Shown in pieces: positions 8,048 through 22,047 of a DNA stretch of 64,000 nucleotides. The stretch's first letter is position 1. Each line of letters starts with the position of its first letter. The stretch is taken from positions 62,001 to 126,000 of the forward strand of contig NW_027478891.1 in NCBI RefSeq assembly GCF_051014685.1, read 5' to 3'. Position numbers and translations under genes: made by a program. Origin of the DNA: Ptiloglossa arizonensis (taxonomy: Eukaryota > Arthropoda > Insecta > Hymenoptera > Colletidae). Below the pieces are notes generated by a model that was not told the origin of the DNA, made no database searches, and saw only the letters and a list, made by a program, of their open reading frames with translations.

Positions 8048-11000
8048 CTAGGGGAAAAGTGCGCATACCGTTGTAATCGGGCGAGTTTCTACTTTCAGAT
8101 GCAACAGAAATTTTCCGGATTGGTCAATCCGTTCGCGAGATATGGCAGTTTGGAGGTAAGAAACGCTTGAGAAACTCAAAATTTTCGCAGTTCTGATGCT
8201 CGACACGAATAACTAGAACGGCCTAGGGGCAAAGTGCGCATACCGTTGTAATCGGGCGAGTTTCTACTTTCAGATGCAACAGAAATTATGCGTATTGGTC
8301 AATCCGTTCGCGAGATATGGCAGTTTGGAGATAAGAAACGCTTGAGAAACTCAAAATTTTCGCAGTTCTGATGCTCGAAACGAATGACTAGAACGGCCTA
8401 GGGGAGAAGTACGCATACCGTTGTAATCGGGCGAGTTTCTACTTTCAGATGCAACAGAAATTTTGCGGATTGGTCAATCCGTTCGCGGGATATGGCAGTT
8501 TGGAGGTAAGAAACGCTTGAGAAACTCAAAATTTTCGCAGTTCTGATGCTCGAAACGAATAACTAGAACGGCCTAGGGGAAAAGTGCGCATACCGTTGTA
8601 ATCGGGCGAGTTTCTACATTCAGATGCAACAGAAATTTTCCGGATTGGTCAATCCGTTCGCGAGATATGGCAGTTTGGAGGTAAGAAACGCTTGAGAAAC
8701 TCAAAATTTTCGCAGTTCTGATGCTCGACACGAATAACTAGAACGGCCTAGGGGTAAAGTGCGCATACGGTTGTAATCGGGCGAGTTTCTACTTTCAGAT
8801 GCCACAGATATTTTGCGGATTGGTCGATCCGTTCGCGAGATGTGGCAGTTTGGAAGTAAGAAACGCTTGAGAAACTCATAATTTTCGCAGTTCTGATGCT
8901 CGACACGAATAACTAGAACGGCCTAGGGGAAAAGTGCGCATACCGTTGTAATCGGGCGAGTTTCTACTTTCAGATGCAACAGAAATTTTGCGGATTGATC
9001 AATCCGTTCGCGAGATATGGCAGTTTGGAGATAAGAAACGCTTGAGAAACTCAAAATTTTCGCAGTTCTGATGCTCGACACGAATAACTAGAACGGCCCA
9101 GGGGAAAAGTGCGCATACCGTTGTAAACGGGCGAGTTTCTACTTTCAGATGCAACAGAAATTTTGCGGATTGGTCAATCCGTTCGCGAGATATGGCAGTT
9201 TGGAGGTAAGAAACGCTTGAGAAACTCAAAATTTTCGCAGTTCTGATGCTCGAAACGAATAACTAGAACGGCCTAGGGGAAAAGTGCGCATACCGTTGTA
9301 ATCGGGCGAGTTTCTACATTCAGATGCAACAGAAATTTTCCGGATTGGTCAATCCGTTCGCGAGATATGGCAGTTTGGAGGTAAGAAACGCTTGAGAAAC
9401 TCAAAATTTTCGCAGTTCTGATGCTCGACACGAATAACTAGAACGGCCTAGGGGCAAAGTGCGCATGCCGTTGTAATCGGGCGAGTTTCTACTTTCAGAT
9501 GCAACAGAAATTTAGCGGATTGGTCAATCCGTTCGCGAGATATGGCAGTTTGGAGGTAAGAAACGCTTGAGAAACTCAAAATTTTCGCAGTTCTGATGCT
9601 CGACACGAATAACTAGAACGGCCTAGGGGAAAAGTGCGCATACCGTTGTAATCGGGCGAGTTTCTACTTTCAGATGCAACAGAAATTTTCCGGATTGGTC
9701 AATCCGTTCGCGAGATATGGCAGTTTGGAGGTAAGAAACGCTTGAGAAACTCAAAATTTTCGCAGTTCTGATGCTCGACACGAATAACTAGAACGGCCTA
9801 GGGGAAAAGTGCGCATACCGTTTTAATCGGGCGAGTTTCTACTTTCAGATGCAACAGAAATTTTGCGGATGGGTCAATCCGTTCGCGAGATATGGCAGTT
9901 TGGATGTAAGAAACGCTTGAGAAACTCAAAATTTTCGCAGTTCTGATGCTTGACACGAATAACTAGAACGGCCCAGGGGAAAAGTGCGCATACCGTTGTA
10001 AACGGGCGAGTTTCTACTTTCAGATGCAACAGAAATTTTGCGGATTGGTCAATCCGTTCGCGAGATATGGCAGTTTGGAGGTAAGAAACGCTTGAGAAAC
10101 TCAAAATTTTCGCAGTTCTGATGCTCGACACGAATAACTAGAACGGCCTAGGGGTAAAGTGCGCATACGGTTGTAATCGGGCGAGTTTCTACTTTCAGAT
10201 GCAACAGAAATTTTGCGGATTGGTCAATCCGTTCGCGAGATATGGCAGTTTGGAGGTAAGAAACGCTTGAGAAACTCAAAATTTTCGCAGTTCTGATGCT
10301 CGACACGAATAACTAGAACGGCCTAGGGGCAAAGTGCGCATGCCGTTGTAATCGGGCGAGTTTCTACTTTCAGATGCAACAGAAATTTTGCGGATTGGTC
10401 AATCCGTTCGCGAGATATGGCAGTTTGGAGGTAAGAAACGCTTGAGAAACTCAAAATTTTCGCAGTTCTGATGCTCGACACGAATAACTAGAACGGCCTA
10501 GGGGAAAAGTGCGCATACCGTTGTAATCGGGCGAGTTTCTACTTTCAGATGCAACAGAAATTTTCCGGATTGGTCAATCCGTTCGCGAGATATGGCAGTT
10601 TGGAGGTAAGAAACGCTTGAGGAACTCAAAATTTTCGCAGTTCTGATGCTCGACACGAATAACTAGAACGGCCTAGGGGCAAAGTGCGCATACCGTTGTA
10701 ATCGGGCGAGTTTCTACTTTCAGATGCAACAGAAATTATGCGTATTGGTCAATCCGTTCGCGAGATATGGCAGTTTGGAGATAAGAAACGCTTGAGAAAC
10801 TCAAAACTTTCGCAGTTCTGATGCTCGAAACGAATGACTAGAACGGCCTAGGGGAGAAGTACGCATACCGTTGTAATCGGGCGAGTTTCTACTTTCAGAT
10901 GCAACAGAAATTTTGCGGATTGGTCAATCCGTTCGCGAGATATGGCAGTTTGGAGGTAAGAAACGCTTGAGAAACTCAAAATTTTCGCAGTTCTGATGCT

Positions 11001-12072
11001 CGACACGAATAACTAGAACGGCCTAGGGGAAAAGTGCGCATACCGTTGTAATCGGGCGAGTTTCTACTTTCAGATGCAACAGAAATTTTCCGGATTGGTC
11101 AATCCGTTCGCGAGATATGGCAGTTTGGAGGTAAGAAACGCTTGAGAAACTCAAAATTTTCGCAGTTCTGATGCTCGACACGAATAACTAGAACGGCCTA
11201 GGGGCAAAGTGCGCATACCGTTGTAATCGGGCGAGTTTCTACTTTCAGATGCAACAGAAATTATGCGTATTGGTCAATCCGTTCGCGAGATATGGCAGTT
11301 TGGAGATAAGAAACGCTTGAGAAACTCAAAATTTTCGCAGTTCTGATGCTCGAAACGAATGACTAGAACGGCCTAGGGGAGAAGTACGCATACCGTTGTA
11401 ATCGGGCGAGTTTCTACTTTCAGATGCAACAGAAATTTTGCGGATTGGTCAATCCGTTCGCGGGATATGGCAGTTTGGAGGTAAGAAACGCTTGAGAAAC
11501 TCAAAATTTTCGCAGTTCTGATGCTCGAAACGAATAACTAGAACGGCCTAGGGGAAAAGTGCGCATACCGTTGTAATCGGGCGAGTTTCTACATTCAGAT
11601 GCAACAGAAATTTTCCGGATTGGTCAATCCGTTCGCGAGATATGGCAGTTTGGAGGTAAGAAACGCTTGAGAAACTCAAAATTTTCGCAGTTCTGATGCT
11701 CGACACGAATAACTAGAACGGCCTAGGGGTAAAGTGCGCATACGGTTGTAATCGGGCGAGTTTCTACTTTCAGATGCCACAGATATTTTGCGGATTGGTC
11801 GATCCGTTCGCGAGATGTGGCAGTTTGGAAGTAAGAAACGCTTGAGAAACTCATAATTTTCGCAGTTCTGATGCTCGACACGAATAACTAGAACGGCCTA
11901 GGGGAAAAGTGCGCATACCGTTGTAATCGGGCGAGTTTCTACTTTCAGATGCAACAGAAATTTTGCGGATTGATCAATCCGTTCGCGAGATATGGCAGTT
12001 TGGAGATAAGAAACGCTTGAGAAACTCAAAATTTTCGCAGTTCTGATGCTCGACACGAATAACTAGAACGGC
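8048..12072. repeat. Array segment with a 17-monomer (2975 bp) period
   Basis: Monomers from 8048 to about 10122 are repeated from 11023 to about 13097, offset 2975. Shared private variants prove common descent: GATGCCACAGATATT and CTCATAATT (monomers 8748 and 11723), TTTAGCGG (9448 and 12423), and CCGTTTTAATC with GCGGATGGGTC (9798 and 12773). Between the copies lies a copy of the 7-monomer unit (10148-11372). One monomer (10498) has a private GAGGAACTC. Confidence 0.88.
9116..9132 (+). other. CENP-B-box-like motif, AAACGGG form
   Basis: Monomers starting with CAGGGG (9098, 9973, 12073, 12948, 13823, 32373, 40599, 41124, 45849, 46374) change T30 to A. The segment becomes TACCGTTGTAAACGGGC, which agrees with the human box at 12 of 17 positions. 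The stretch CGTTGTAAACGGG differs from the human CGTTGGAAACGGG at one base. Core match stays 7 of 9 because both upstream T residues are absent. Confidence 0.4.
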
Positions 12073-14697
12073 CCAGGGGAAAAGTGCGCATACCGTTGTA
12101 AACGGGCGAGTTTCTACTTTCAGATGCAACAGAAATTTTGCGGATTGGTCAATCCGTTCGCGAGATATGGCAGTTTGGAGGTAAGAAACGCTTGAGAAAC
12201 TCAAAATTTTCGCAGTTCTGATGCTCGAAACGAATAACTAGAACGGCCTAGGGGAAAAGTGCGCATACCGTTGTAATCGGGCGAGTTTCTACATTCAGAT
12301 GCAACAGAAATTTTCCGGATTGGTCAATCCGTTCGCGAGATATGGCAGTTTGGAGGTAAGAAACGCTTGAGAAACTCAAAATTTTCGCAGTTCTGATGCT
12401 CGACACGAATAACTAGAACGGCCTAGGGGCAAAGTGCGCATGCCGTTGTAATCGGGCGAGTTTCTACTTTCAGATGCAACAGAAATTTAGCGGATTGGTC
12501 AATCCGTTCGCGAGATATGGCAGTTTGGAGGTAAGAAACGCTTGAGAAACTCAAAATTTTCGCAGTTCTGATGCTCGACACGAATAACTAGAACGGCCTA
12601 GGGGAAAAGTGCGCATACCGTTGTAATCGGGCGAGTTTCTACTTTCAGATGCAACAGAAATTTTCCGGATTGGTCAATCCGTTCGCGAGATATGGCAGTT
12701 TGGAGGTAAGAAACGCTTGAGAAACTCAAAATTTTCGCAGTTCTGATGCTCGACACGAATAACTAGAACGGCCTAGGGGAAAAGTGCGCATACCGTTTTA
12801 ATCGGGCGAGTTTCTACTTTCAGATGCAACAGAAATTTTGCGGATGGGTCAATCCGTTCGCGAGATATGGCAGTTTGGATGTAAGAAACGCTTGAGAAAC
12901 TCAAAATTTTCGCAGTTCTGATGCTTGACACGAATAACTAGAACGGCCCAGGGGAAAAGTGCGCATACCGTTGTAAACGGGCGAGTTTCTACTTTCAGAT
13001 GCAACAGAAATTTTGCGGATTGGTCAATCCGTTCGCGAGATATGGCAGTTTGGAGGTAAGAAACGCTTGAGAAACTCAAAATTTTCGCAGTTCTGATGCT
13101 CGAAACGAATAACTAGAACGGCCTAGGGGAAAAGTGCGCATACCGTTGTAATCGGGCGAGTTTCTACATTCAGACGCAACAGAAATTTTCCGGATTGGTC
13201 AATCCGTTCGCGAGATATGGCAGTTTGGAGGTAAGAAACGCTTGAGAAACTCAAAATTTTCGCAGTTCTGATGCTCGACACGAATAACTAGAACGGCCTA
13301 GGGGCAAAGTGCGCATGCCGTTGTAATCGGGCGAGTTTCTACTTTCAGATGCAACAGAAATTTTGCGGATTGGTCAATCCGTTCGCGAGATATGGCAGTT
13401 TGGAGGTAAGAAACGCTTGAGAAACTCAAAATTTTCGCAGTTCTGATGCTCGACACGAATAACTAGAAAGGCCTAGGGGAAAAGTGCGCATACCGTTGTA
13501 ATCGGGCGAGTTTCTACTTTCAGATGCAACAGAAATTTTCCGGATTGGTCAATCCGTTCGCGAGATATGGCAGTTTGGAGGTAAGAAACGCTTGAGAAAC
13601 TCAAAATTTTCGCAGTTCTGATGCTCGACACGAATAACTAGAACGGCCTAGGGGCAAAGTGCGCATACCGTTGTAATCGGGCGAGTTTCTACTTTCAGAT
13701 GCAACAGAAATTTTGCGGATTGGTCAATCCGTTCGCGAGATATGGCAGTTTGGATGTAAGAAACGCTTGAGAAACTCAAAATTTTCGCAGTTCTGATGCT
13801 TGACACGAATAACTAGAACGGCCCAGGGGAAAAGTGCGCATACCGTTGTAAACGGGCGAGTTTCTACTTTCAGATGCAACAGAAATTTTGCGGATTGGTC
13901 AATCCGTTCGCGAGATATGGCAGTTTGGAGGTAAGAAACGCTTGAGAAACTCAAAATTTTCGCAGTTCTGATGCTCGAAACGAATAACTAGAACGGCCTA
14001 GGGGAAAAGTGCGCATACCGTTGTAATCGGGCGAGTTTCTACATTCAGATGCAACAGAAATTTTCCGGATTGGTCAATCCGTTCGCGAGATATGGCAGTT
14101 TGGAGGTAAGAAACGCTTGAGAAACTCAAAATTTTCGCAGTTCTGATGCTCGACACGAATAACTAGAACGGCCTAGGGGCAAACTGCGCATGCCGTTGTA
14201 ATCGGGCGAGTTTCTACTTTCAGATGCAACAGAAATTTTGCGGATTGGTCAATCCGTTCGCGAGATATGGCAGTTTGGAGGTAAGAAACGCTTGAGAAAC
14301 TCAAAATTTTCGCAGTTCTGATGCTCGACACGAATAACTAGAACGGCCTAGGGGAAAAGTGCGCATACCGTTGTAATCGGGCGAGTTTCTACTTTCAGAT
14401 GCAACAGAAATTTTCCGGATTGGTCAATCCGTTCGCGAGATATGGCAGTTTGGAGGTAAGAAACGCTTGAGAAACTCAAAATTTTCGCAGTTCTGATGCT
14501 CGACACGAATAACTAGAACGGCCTAGGGGCAAAGTGCGCATGCCGTTGTAATCGGGCGAGTTTCTACTTTCAGATGCAACAGAAATTTTGCGGATTGGTC
14601 AATCCGTTCGCGAGATATGGCAGTTTGGAGGTAAGAAACGCTTGAGAAACTCAAAATTTTCGCAGTTCTGATGCTCGACACGAATAACTAGAACGGC
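12073..14697. repeat. 5-monomer (875 bp) higher-order repeats, nearly three units
   Basis: The unit is: CAGGGG with AAACGGG; TACATTCAG; M; P; then a GGATGT and GCTTGACACG monomer ending in GGCCC. Units start at 12073, 12948 and 13823; the third breaks off after four monomers and continues with an extra M at 14523. A single unit also stands at 9098-9972, and parts recur at 32373-32897 and 46374-47073. The changed final base T-to-C at monomer position 2 destroys the junction CCTAGG in one monomer per unit. Confidence 0.88.
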
Positions 14698-15747
14698 CTA
14701 GGGGAAAAGTGCGCATACCGTTGTAATCGGGCGAGTTTCTACTTTCAGATGCAACAGAAATTTTCCGGATTGGTCCATCCGTTCGCGAGATATGGCAGTT
14801 TGGAGGTAAGAAACGCTTGAGAAACTCAAAATTTCCGCTGTTCTGATGCTCGACACGAATAACTAGAACGGCCTAGGGGCAAAGTGCGCATACGGTTGTA
14901 ATCGGGCGAGTTTCTACTTTCAGATGCAACAGATATTTTGCGGATTGGTCAATCCGTTCGCGTGATATGGCAGTTTGGAGGTAAGAAACGCTTGAGAAAC
15001 TAAAAATTTTCACAGTTCTGATGCTCGAAACGAATAACTAGAACGGCCTAGGGGAAAAGTGCGCATATCGTTGTAATCGGGCGAATTTCTACTTTAAGAT
15101 GCAACAGAAATTTTGCGGATTGGTCAATCCGTTGGCGAGATATGGCCGTTTGGATGTAAGAAACGCTTGAGAAACACAAAATTTTCGCAGTTCTGATGCT
15201 CGAAACGAATAACTAGAACGGCCTAGTGGAAAAGTGCGCATACCGTTGTAATCGGGCGAGTTTCTATTTTCAGATGCAACAGAAATTTTGCGGATTGGTC
15301 ACTCCGTTCGCGAGATATGGCCGTTTGGATTTAAGAAACGCTTGAGAACCCCAAAATTTTCGCATTTCTGATGCTCGAAACGAATAACTAGAACGGCCTA
15401 GGGGAAAAGTGCGCATACCGTTGTAATCGGGCGAGTTTCTACTTTCAGATGCAACAGAAATTTTGCGGATTGGTCAATCCGTTCGCGAGATATGGCAGTT
15501 TGGAGGTAAGAAACGCTTGAGAAACTCAAAATTTTCGCAGTTCTGATGCTCGACACGAATAACTAGAACGGCCTAGGGGAAAAGTGCGCATACCGTTGTA
15601 ATCGGGCGAGTTTCTACTTTCAGATGCAACTGAAATTTTCCGGATTGGTCAATCCGTTCGCGAGATATGGCAGTTTGGAGGTAAGAAACGCTTGAGAAAC
15701 TCAAAATTTTCGCAGTTCTGATGCTCGACACGAATAACTAGAACGGC
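14698..15747. repeat. Return of the T classes: 6 monomers
   Basis: Monomer 14698 is a mosaic with the left half of the P class and the right half of T4 (GTCCATCC, AAATTTCCGCTG). It is followed by T5 (private GCGTGATATGG), T6, T7, a common monomer, and a P monomer with CAACTGAAA. This boundary separates the T-poor domain from the T-rich domain. Confidence 0.82.
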
Positions 15748-18700
15748 CTAGGGGCAAAGTGCGCATGCCGTTGTAATCGGGCGAGTTTCTACTTTCAGAT
15801 GCAACAGAAATTTTGCGGATTGGTCAATCCGTTCGCGAGATATGGCAGTTTGGAGGTAAGAAACGCTTGAGAAACTCAAAATTTTCGCAGTTCTGATGCT
15901 CGACACGAATAACTAGAACGGCCTAGGGGAAAAGTGCGCATACCGTTGTAATCGGGCGAGTTTCTACTTTCAGATGCAACAGAAATTTTCCGGATTGGTC
16001 AATCCGTTCGCGAGATATGGCAGTTTGGAGGTAAGAAACGCTTGAGAAACTCAAAATTTTCGCAGTTCTGATGCTCGACACGAATAACTAGAACGGCCTA
16101 GGGGCAAAGTGCGCATACCGTTGTAATCGGGCGAGTTTCTACTTTCAGATGCAACAGAAATTTTGCGGATTGGTCAATCCGTTCGCGAGATATGGCAGTT
16201 TGGATGTAAGAAACGCATAAGAAACTCAAAATTTTCGCAGTTCTGATGCTTGACACGAATAACTAGAACGGCCTAGGGGCAAAGTGCGCATACCGTTGTA
16301 ATCGGGCGAGTTTCTACTTTCAGATGCAACAGAAATTTTGCGGATTGGTCGATCCGTTCGCGAGATGTGGCAGTTTGGAGGTAAGAAACGCTTGAGAAAC
16401 TCAAAATTTTCGCAGTTCTGATGCTCGAAACGAATGATTAGAACGGCCTAGTGGAAAAGTGCGCATATCGTTGTAATCGGGCGAGTTTCTACTTTCAGAT
16501 GCAACAGAAATTATGCGGATTGGTCAATCCGTTCGCGCGATATGGCAGTTTGGAGGTAAGAAACGCTTGAGAAACTCAAAATTTTCGCAGTTCTGATGCT
16601 CGAAACGAATGACTAGAACGGCCTAGGGGAGAAGTACGCATACCGTTGTAATCGGGCGAGTTTCTACTTTCAGATGCAACAGAAATTATGCGGATTGGTC
16701 CATCCGTTCGCGAGATATGGCAGTTTGGAGGTAAGAAACGCTTGAGAAACTCAAAATTTCCGCTGTTCTGATGCTCGACACGAATAACTAGAACGGCCTA
16801 GGGGCAAAGTGCGCATACGGTTGTAATCGGGCGAGTTTCTACTTTCAGATGCAACAGATATTTTGCGGATTGGTCAATCCGTTCGCGAGATATGGCAGTT
16901 TGGAGGTAAGAAACGCTTGAGAAACTAAAAATTTTCACAGTTCTGATGCTCGAAACGAATAACTAGAACGGCCTAGGGGAAAAGTGCGCATATCGTTGTA
17001 ATCGGGCGAATTTCTACTTTAAGATGCAACAGAAATTTTGCGGATTGGTCAATCCGTTGGCGAGATATGGCCGTTTGGATGTAAGAAACGCTTGAGAAAC
17101 ACAAAATTTTCGCAGTTCTGATGCTCGAAACGAATAACTAGAACGGCCTAGTGGAAAAGTGCGCATACCGTTGTAATCGGGCGAGTGTCTATTTTCAGAT
17201 GCAACAGAAATTTTGCGGATTGGTCACTCCGTTCGCGAGATATGGCCGTTTGGATTTAAGAAACGCTTGAGAACCCCAAAATTTTCGCATTTCTGATGCT
17301 CGAAACGAATAACTAGAACGGCCTAGGGGAAAAGTGCGCATACCGTTGTAATCGGGCGAGTTTCTACTTTCAGATGCAACAGAAATTTTGCGGATTGGTC
17401 AATCCGTTCGCGAGATATGGCAGTTTGGAGGTAAGAAACGCTTGAGAAACTCAAAATTTTCGCAGTTCTGATGCTCGACACGAATAACTAGAACGGCCTA
17501 GGGGCAAAGTGCGCATGCCGTTGTAATCGGGCGAGTTTCTACTTTCAGATGCAACAGAAATTTTGCGGATTGGTCAATCCGTTCGCGAGATATGGCAGTT
17601 TGGAGGTAAGAAACGCTTGAGAAACTCAAAATTTTCGCAGTTCTGATGCTCGACACGAATAACTAGAACGGCCTAGGGGAAAAGTGCGCATACCGTTGTA
17701 ATCGGGCGAGTTTCTACTTTCAGATGCAACAGAAATTTTCCGGATTGGCCAATCCGTTCGCGAGATATGGCAGTTTGGAGGTAAGAAACGCTTGAGAAAC
17801 TCAAAATTTTCGCAGTTCTGATGCTCGACACGAATAACTAGAACGGCCTAGGGGCAAAGTGCGCATACCGTTGTAATCGGGCGAGTTTCTACTTTCAGAT
17901 GCAACAGAAATTTTGCGGATTGGTCAATCCGTTCGCGAGATATGGCAGTTTGGATGTAAGAAACGCATAAGAAACTCAAAATTTTCGCAGTTCTGATGCT
18001 TGACACGAATAACTAGAACGGCCTAGGGGCAAAGTGCGCATACCGTTGTAATCGGGCGAGTTTCTACTTTCAGATGCAACAGAAATTTTGCGGATTGGTC
18101 GATCCGTTCGCGAGATGTGGCAGTTTGGAGGTAAGAAACGCTTGAGAAACTCAAAATTTTCGCAGTTCTGATGCTCGAAACGAATGATTAGAACGGCCTA
18201 GTGGAAAAGTGCGCATATCGTTGTAATCGGGCGAGTTTCTACTTTCAGATGCAACAGAAATTATGCGGATTGGTCAATCCGTTCGCGCGATATGGCAGTT
18301 TGGAGGTAAGAAACGCTTGAGAAACTCAAAATTTTCGCAGTTCTGATGCTCGAAACGAATGACTAGAACGGCCTAGGGGAGAAGTACGCATACCGTTGTA
18401 ATCGGGCGAGTTTCTACTTTCAGATGCAACAGAAATTATGCGGATTGGTCCATCCGTTCGCGAGATATGGCAGTTTGGAGGTAAGAAACGCTTGAGAAAC
18501 TCAAAATTTCCGCTGTTCTGATGCTCGACACGAATAACTAGAACGGCCTAGGGGCAAAGTGCGCATACGGTTGTAATCGGGCGAGTTTCTACTTTCAGAT
18601 GCAACAGATATTTTGCGGATTGGTCAATCCGTTCGCGAGATATGGCAGTTTGGATGTAAGAAACGCTTGAGAAACTAAAAATTTTCACAGTTCTGATGCT

Positions 18701-19247
18701 CGAAACGAATAACTAGAACGGCCTAGGGGAAAAGTGCGCATATCGTTGTAATCGGGCGAATTTCTACTTTAAGATGCAACAGAAATTTTGCGGATTGGTC
18801 AATCCGTTGGCGAGATATGGCCGTTTGGATGTAAGAAACGCTTGAGAAACACAAAATTTTCGCAGTTCTGATGCTCGAAACGAATAACTAGAACGGCCTA
18901 GTGGAAAAGTGCGCATACCGTTGTAATCGGGCGAGTTTCTATTTTCAGATGCAACAGAAATTTTGCGGATTGGTCACTCCGTTCGCGAGATATGGCCGTT
19001 TGGATTTAAGAAACGCTTGAGAACCCCAAAATTTTCGCATTTCTGATGCTCGAAACGAATAACTAGAACGGCCTAGAGGAAAAGTGCGCATACCGTTGTA
19101 ATCGGGCGAGTTTCTACTTTCAGATGCAACAGAAATTTTGCGGATTGGTCAATCCGTTCGCGAGATATGGCAGTTTGGAGGTAAGAAACGCTTGAGAAAC
19201 TCAAAATTTTCGCAGTTCTGATGCTCGACACGAATAACTAGAACGGC
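15748..19247. repeat. Two tandem 10-monomer units (1750 bp period)
   Basis: Units run 15748-17497 and 17498-19247. The order is M, P, GGATGT with GCATAAGAAAC, T2, T3 (GCGCGATATGG), T4, T5, T6, T7, common. Private differences include GAGTGTCTATT in the first T7, ATTGGCCAATCC at 17745-17756 (another perfect palindrome centre) and GGATGT in the second T5. The second unit ends with CTAGAGG, a variant found again at 27648. Confidence 0.88.
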
Positions 19248-22047
19248 CTAGGGGAAAAGTGCGCATACCGTTGTAATCGGGCGAGTTTCTACTTTCAGAT
19301 GCAACTGAAATTTTCCGGATTGGTCAATCCGTTCGCGAGATATGGCAGTTTGGAGGTAAGAAACGCTTGAGAAACTCAAAATTTTCACAGTTCTGATGCT
19401 CGAAACGAATAACTAGAACGGCCTAGGGGAAAAGTGCGCATATCGTTGTAATCGGGCGAATTTCTACTTTAAGATGCAACAGAAATTTTGCGGATTGGTC
19501 AATCCGTTGGCGAGATATGGCCGTTTGGATGTAAGAAACGCTTGAGAAACACAAAATTTTCGCAGTTCTGATGCTCGAAACGAATAACTAGAACGGCCTA
19601 GTGGAAAAGTGCGCATACCGTTGTAATCGGGCGAGTTTCTATTTTCAGATGCAACAGAAATTTTGCGGATTGGTCACTCCGTTCGCGAGATATGGCCGTT
19701 TGGATTTAAGAAACGCTTGAGAACCCCAAAATTTTCGCATTTCTGATGCTCGAAACGAATAACTAGAACGGCCTAGGGGAAAAGTGCGCATACCGTTGTA
19801 ATCGGGCGAGTTTCTACTTTCAGATGCAACAGAAATTTTGCGGATTGGTCAATCCGTTCGCGAGATATGGCAGTTTGGAGGTAAGAAACGCTTGAGAAAC
19901 TCAAAATTTTCGCAGTTCTGATGCTCGACACGAATAACTAGAACGGCCTAGGGGAAAAGTGCGCATACCGTTGTAATCGGGCGAGTTTCTACTTTCAGAT
20001 GCAACTGAAATTTTCCGGATTGGTCAATCCGTTCGCGAGATATGGCAGTTTGGAGGTAAGAAACGCTTGAGAAACTCAAAATTTTCGCAGTTCTGATGCT
20101 CGACACGAATAACTAGAACGGCCTAGGGGCAAAGTGCGCATACCGTTGTAATCGGGCGAGTTTCTACTTTCAGATGCAACAGAAATTTTGCGGATTGGTC
20201 AATCCGTTCGCGAGATATGGCAGTTTGGATGTAAGAAACGCTTGAGAAACTCAAAATTTTCGCAGTTCTGATGCTTCACACGAATAACTAGAACGGCCTA
20301 GGGGCAAAGTGCGCATACCGTTGTAATCGGGCGAGTTTCAACTTTCAGATGCAACAAAAATTTTGCGGATTGGTCGATCCGTTCGCGAGATGTGGCAGTT
20401 TGGAGGTAAGAAACGCTTGAGAAACTCAAAATTTTCGCAGTTCTGATGCTCGAAACGAATGATTAGAACGGCCTAGTGGAAAAGTGCGCATATCGTTGTA
20501 ATCGGGCGAGTTTCTACTTTCAGATGCAACAGAAATTATGCGGATTGGTCAATCCGTTCGCGAGATATGGCAGTTTGGAGGTAAGAAACGCTTGAGAAAC
20601 TCAAAATTTTCGCAGTTCTGATGCTCGAAACGAATGACTAGAACGGCCTAGGGGAGAAGTACGCATACCGTTGTAATCGGGCGAGTTTCTACTTTCAGAT
20701 GCAACAGAAATTATGCGGATTGGTCCATCCTTTCGCGAGATATGGCAGTTTGGAGGTAAGAAACGCTTGAGAAACTCAAAATTTCCGCTGTTCTGATGCT
20801 CGACACGAATAACTAGAACGGCCTAGGGGCAAAGTGCGCATACCGTTGTAATCGGGCGAGTTTCTACTTTCAGAAGCAACTGAAATTTTGCGGATTGGTC
20901 AATCCGTTCGCGAGATATGGCAGTTTGGAGGTAAGAAACGCTTGAGAAACTCAAAATTTTCGCAGTTCTGATGCTCGAAACGAATGACTAGAACGGCCTA
21001 GGGGAGAAGTACGCATACCGTTGTAATCGGGCGAGTTTCTACTTTCAGATGCAACAGAAATTTTGCGGATTGGTCAATCCGTTCGCGAGATATGGCAGTT
21101 TGGAGGTAAGAAACGCTTGAGAAACTCAAAATTTTCGCAGTTCTGATGCTCGACACGAATAACTAGAACGGCCTAGGGGAAAAGTGCGCATACCGTTGTA
21201 ATCGGGCGAGTTTCTACTTTCAGATGCAACTGAAATTTTCCGGATTGGTCAATCCGTTCGCGAGATATGGCAGTTTGGAGGTAAGAAACGCTTGAGAAAC
21301 TCAAAATTTTCGCAGTTCTGATGCTCGACACGAATAACTAGAACGGCCTAGGGGCAAAGTGCGCATACCGTTGTAATCGGGCGAGTTTCTACTTTCAGAT
21401 GCAACAGAAATTTTGCGGATTGGTCAATCCGTTCGCGAGATATGGCAGTTTGGATGTAAGAAACGCTTGAGAAACTCAAAATTTTCGCAGTTCTGATGCT
21501 TCACACGAATAACTAGAACGGCCTAGGGGCAAAGTGCGCATACCGTTGTAATCGGGCGAGTTTCAACTTTCAGATGCAACAAAAATTTTGCGGATTGGTC
21601 GATCCGTTCGCGAGATGTGGCAGTTTGGAGGTAAGAAACGCTTGAGAAACTCAAAATTTTCGCAGTTCTGATGCTCGAAACGAATGATTAGAACGGCCTA
21701 GTGGAAAAGTGCGCATACCGTTGTAATCGGGCGAGTTTCTACTTTCAGATGCAACAGAAATTTTCCGGATTGGTCAATCCGTTCGCGAGATATGGCAGTT
21801 TGGAGGTAAGAAACGCTTGAGAAACTCAAAATTTTCGCAGTTCTGATGCTCGACACGAATAACTAGAACGGCCTAGGGGCAAAGTGCGCATACCGTTGTA
21901 ATCGGGCGAGTTTCTACTTTCAGATGCAACAGAAATTTTGCGGATTGGTCAATCCGTTCGCGAGATATGGCAGTTTGGAGGTAAGAAACGGTTGAGAAAC
22001 TCAAAATTTTCGCAGTTCTGATGCTCGACACGAATAACTAGAACTGC
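19248..22047. repeat. Mosaic segment with a 7-monomer (1225 bp) offset duplication
   Basis: Monomer 19248 joins a P left half (CAACTGAAA) to a T5 right half (TTTTCACAG), followed directly by T6 and T7, a shortened T block. The GCTTCACACG monomer and the TTTCAAC/CAACAAAAA T2 monomer at 20123-20472 recur at 21348-21697, offset 1225. Monomer 20823 joins an AGAAGCAAC form with CTGAAATTTTG. Monomer 20648 is the first with CCATCCTTTCG, a marker later found in all six copies of the 11-monomer module. Confidence 0.8.
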
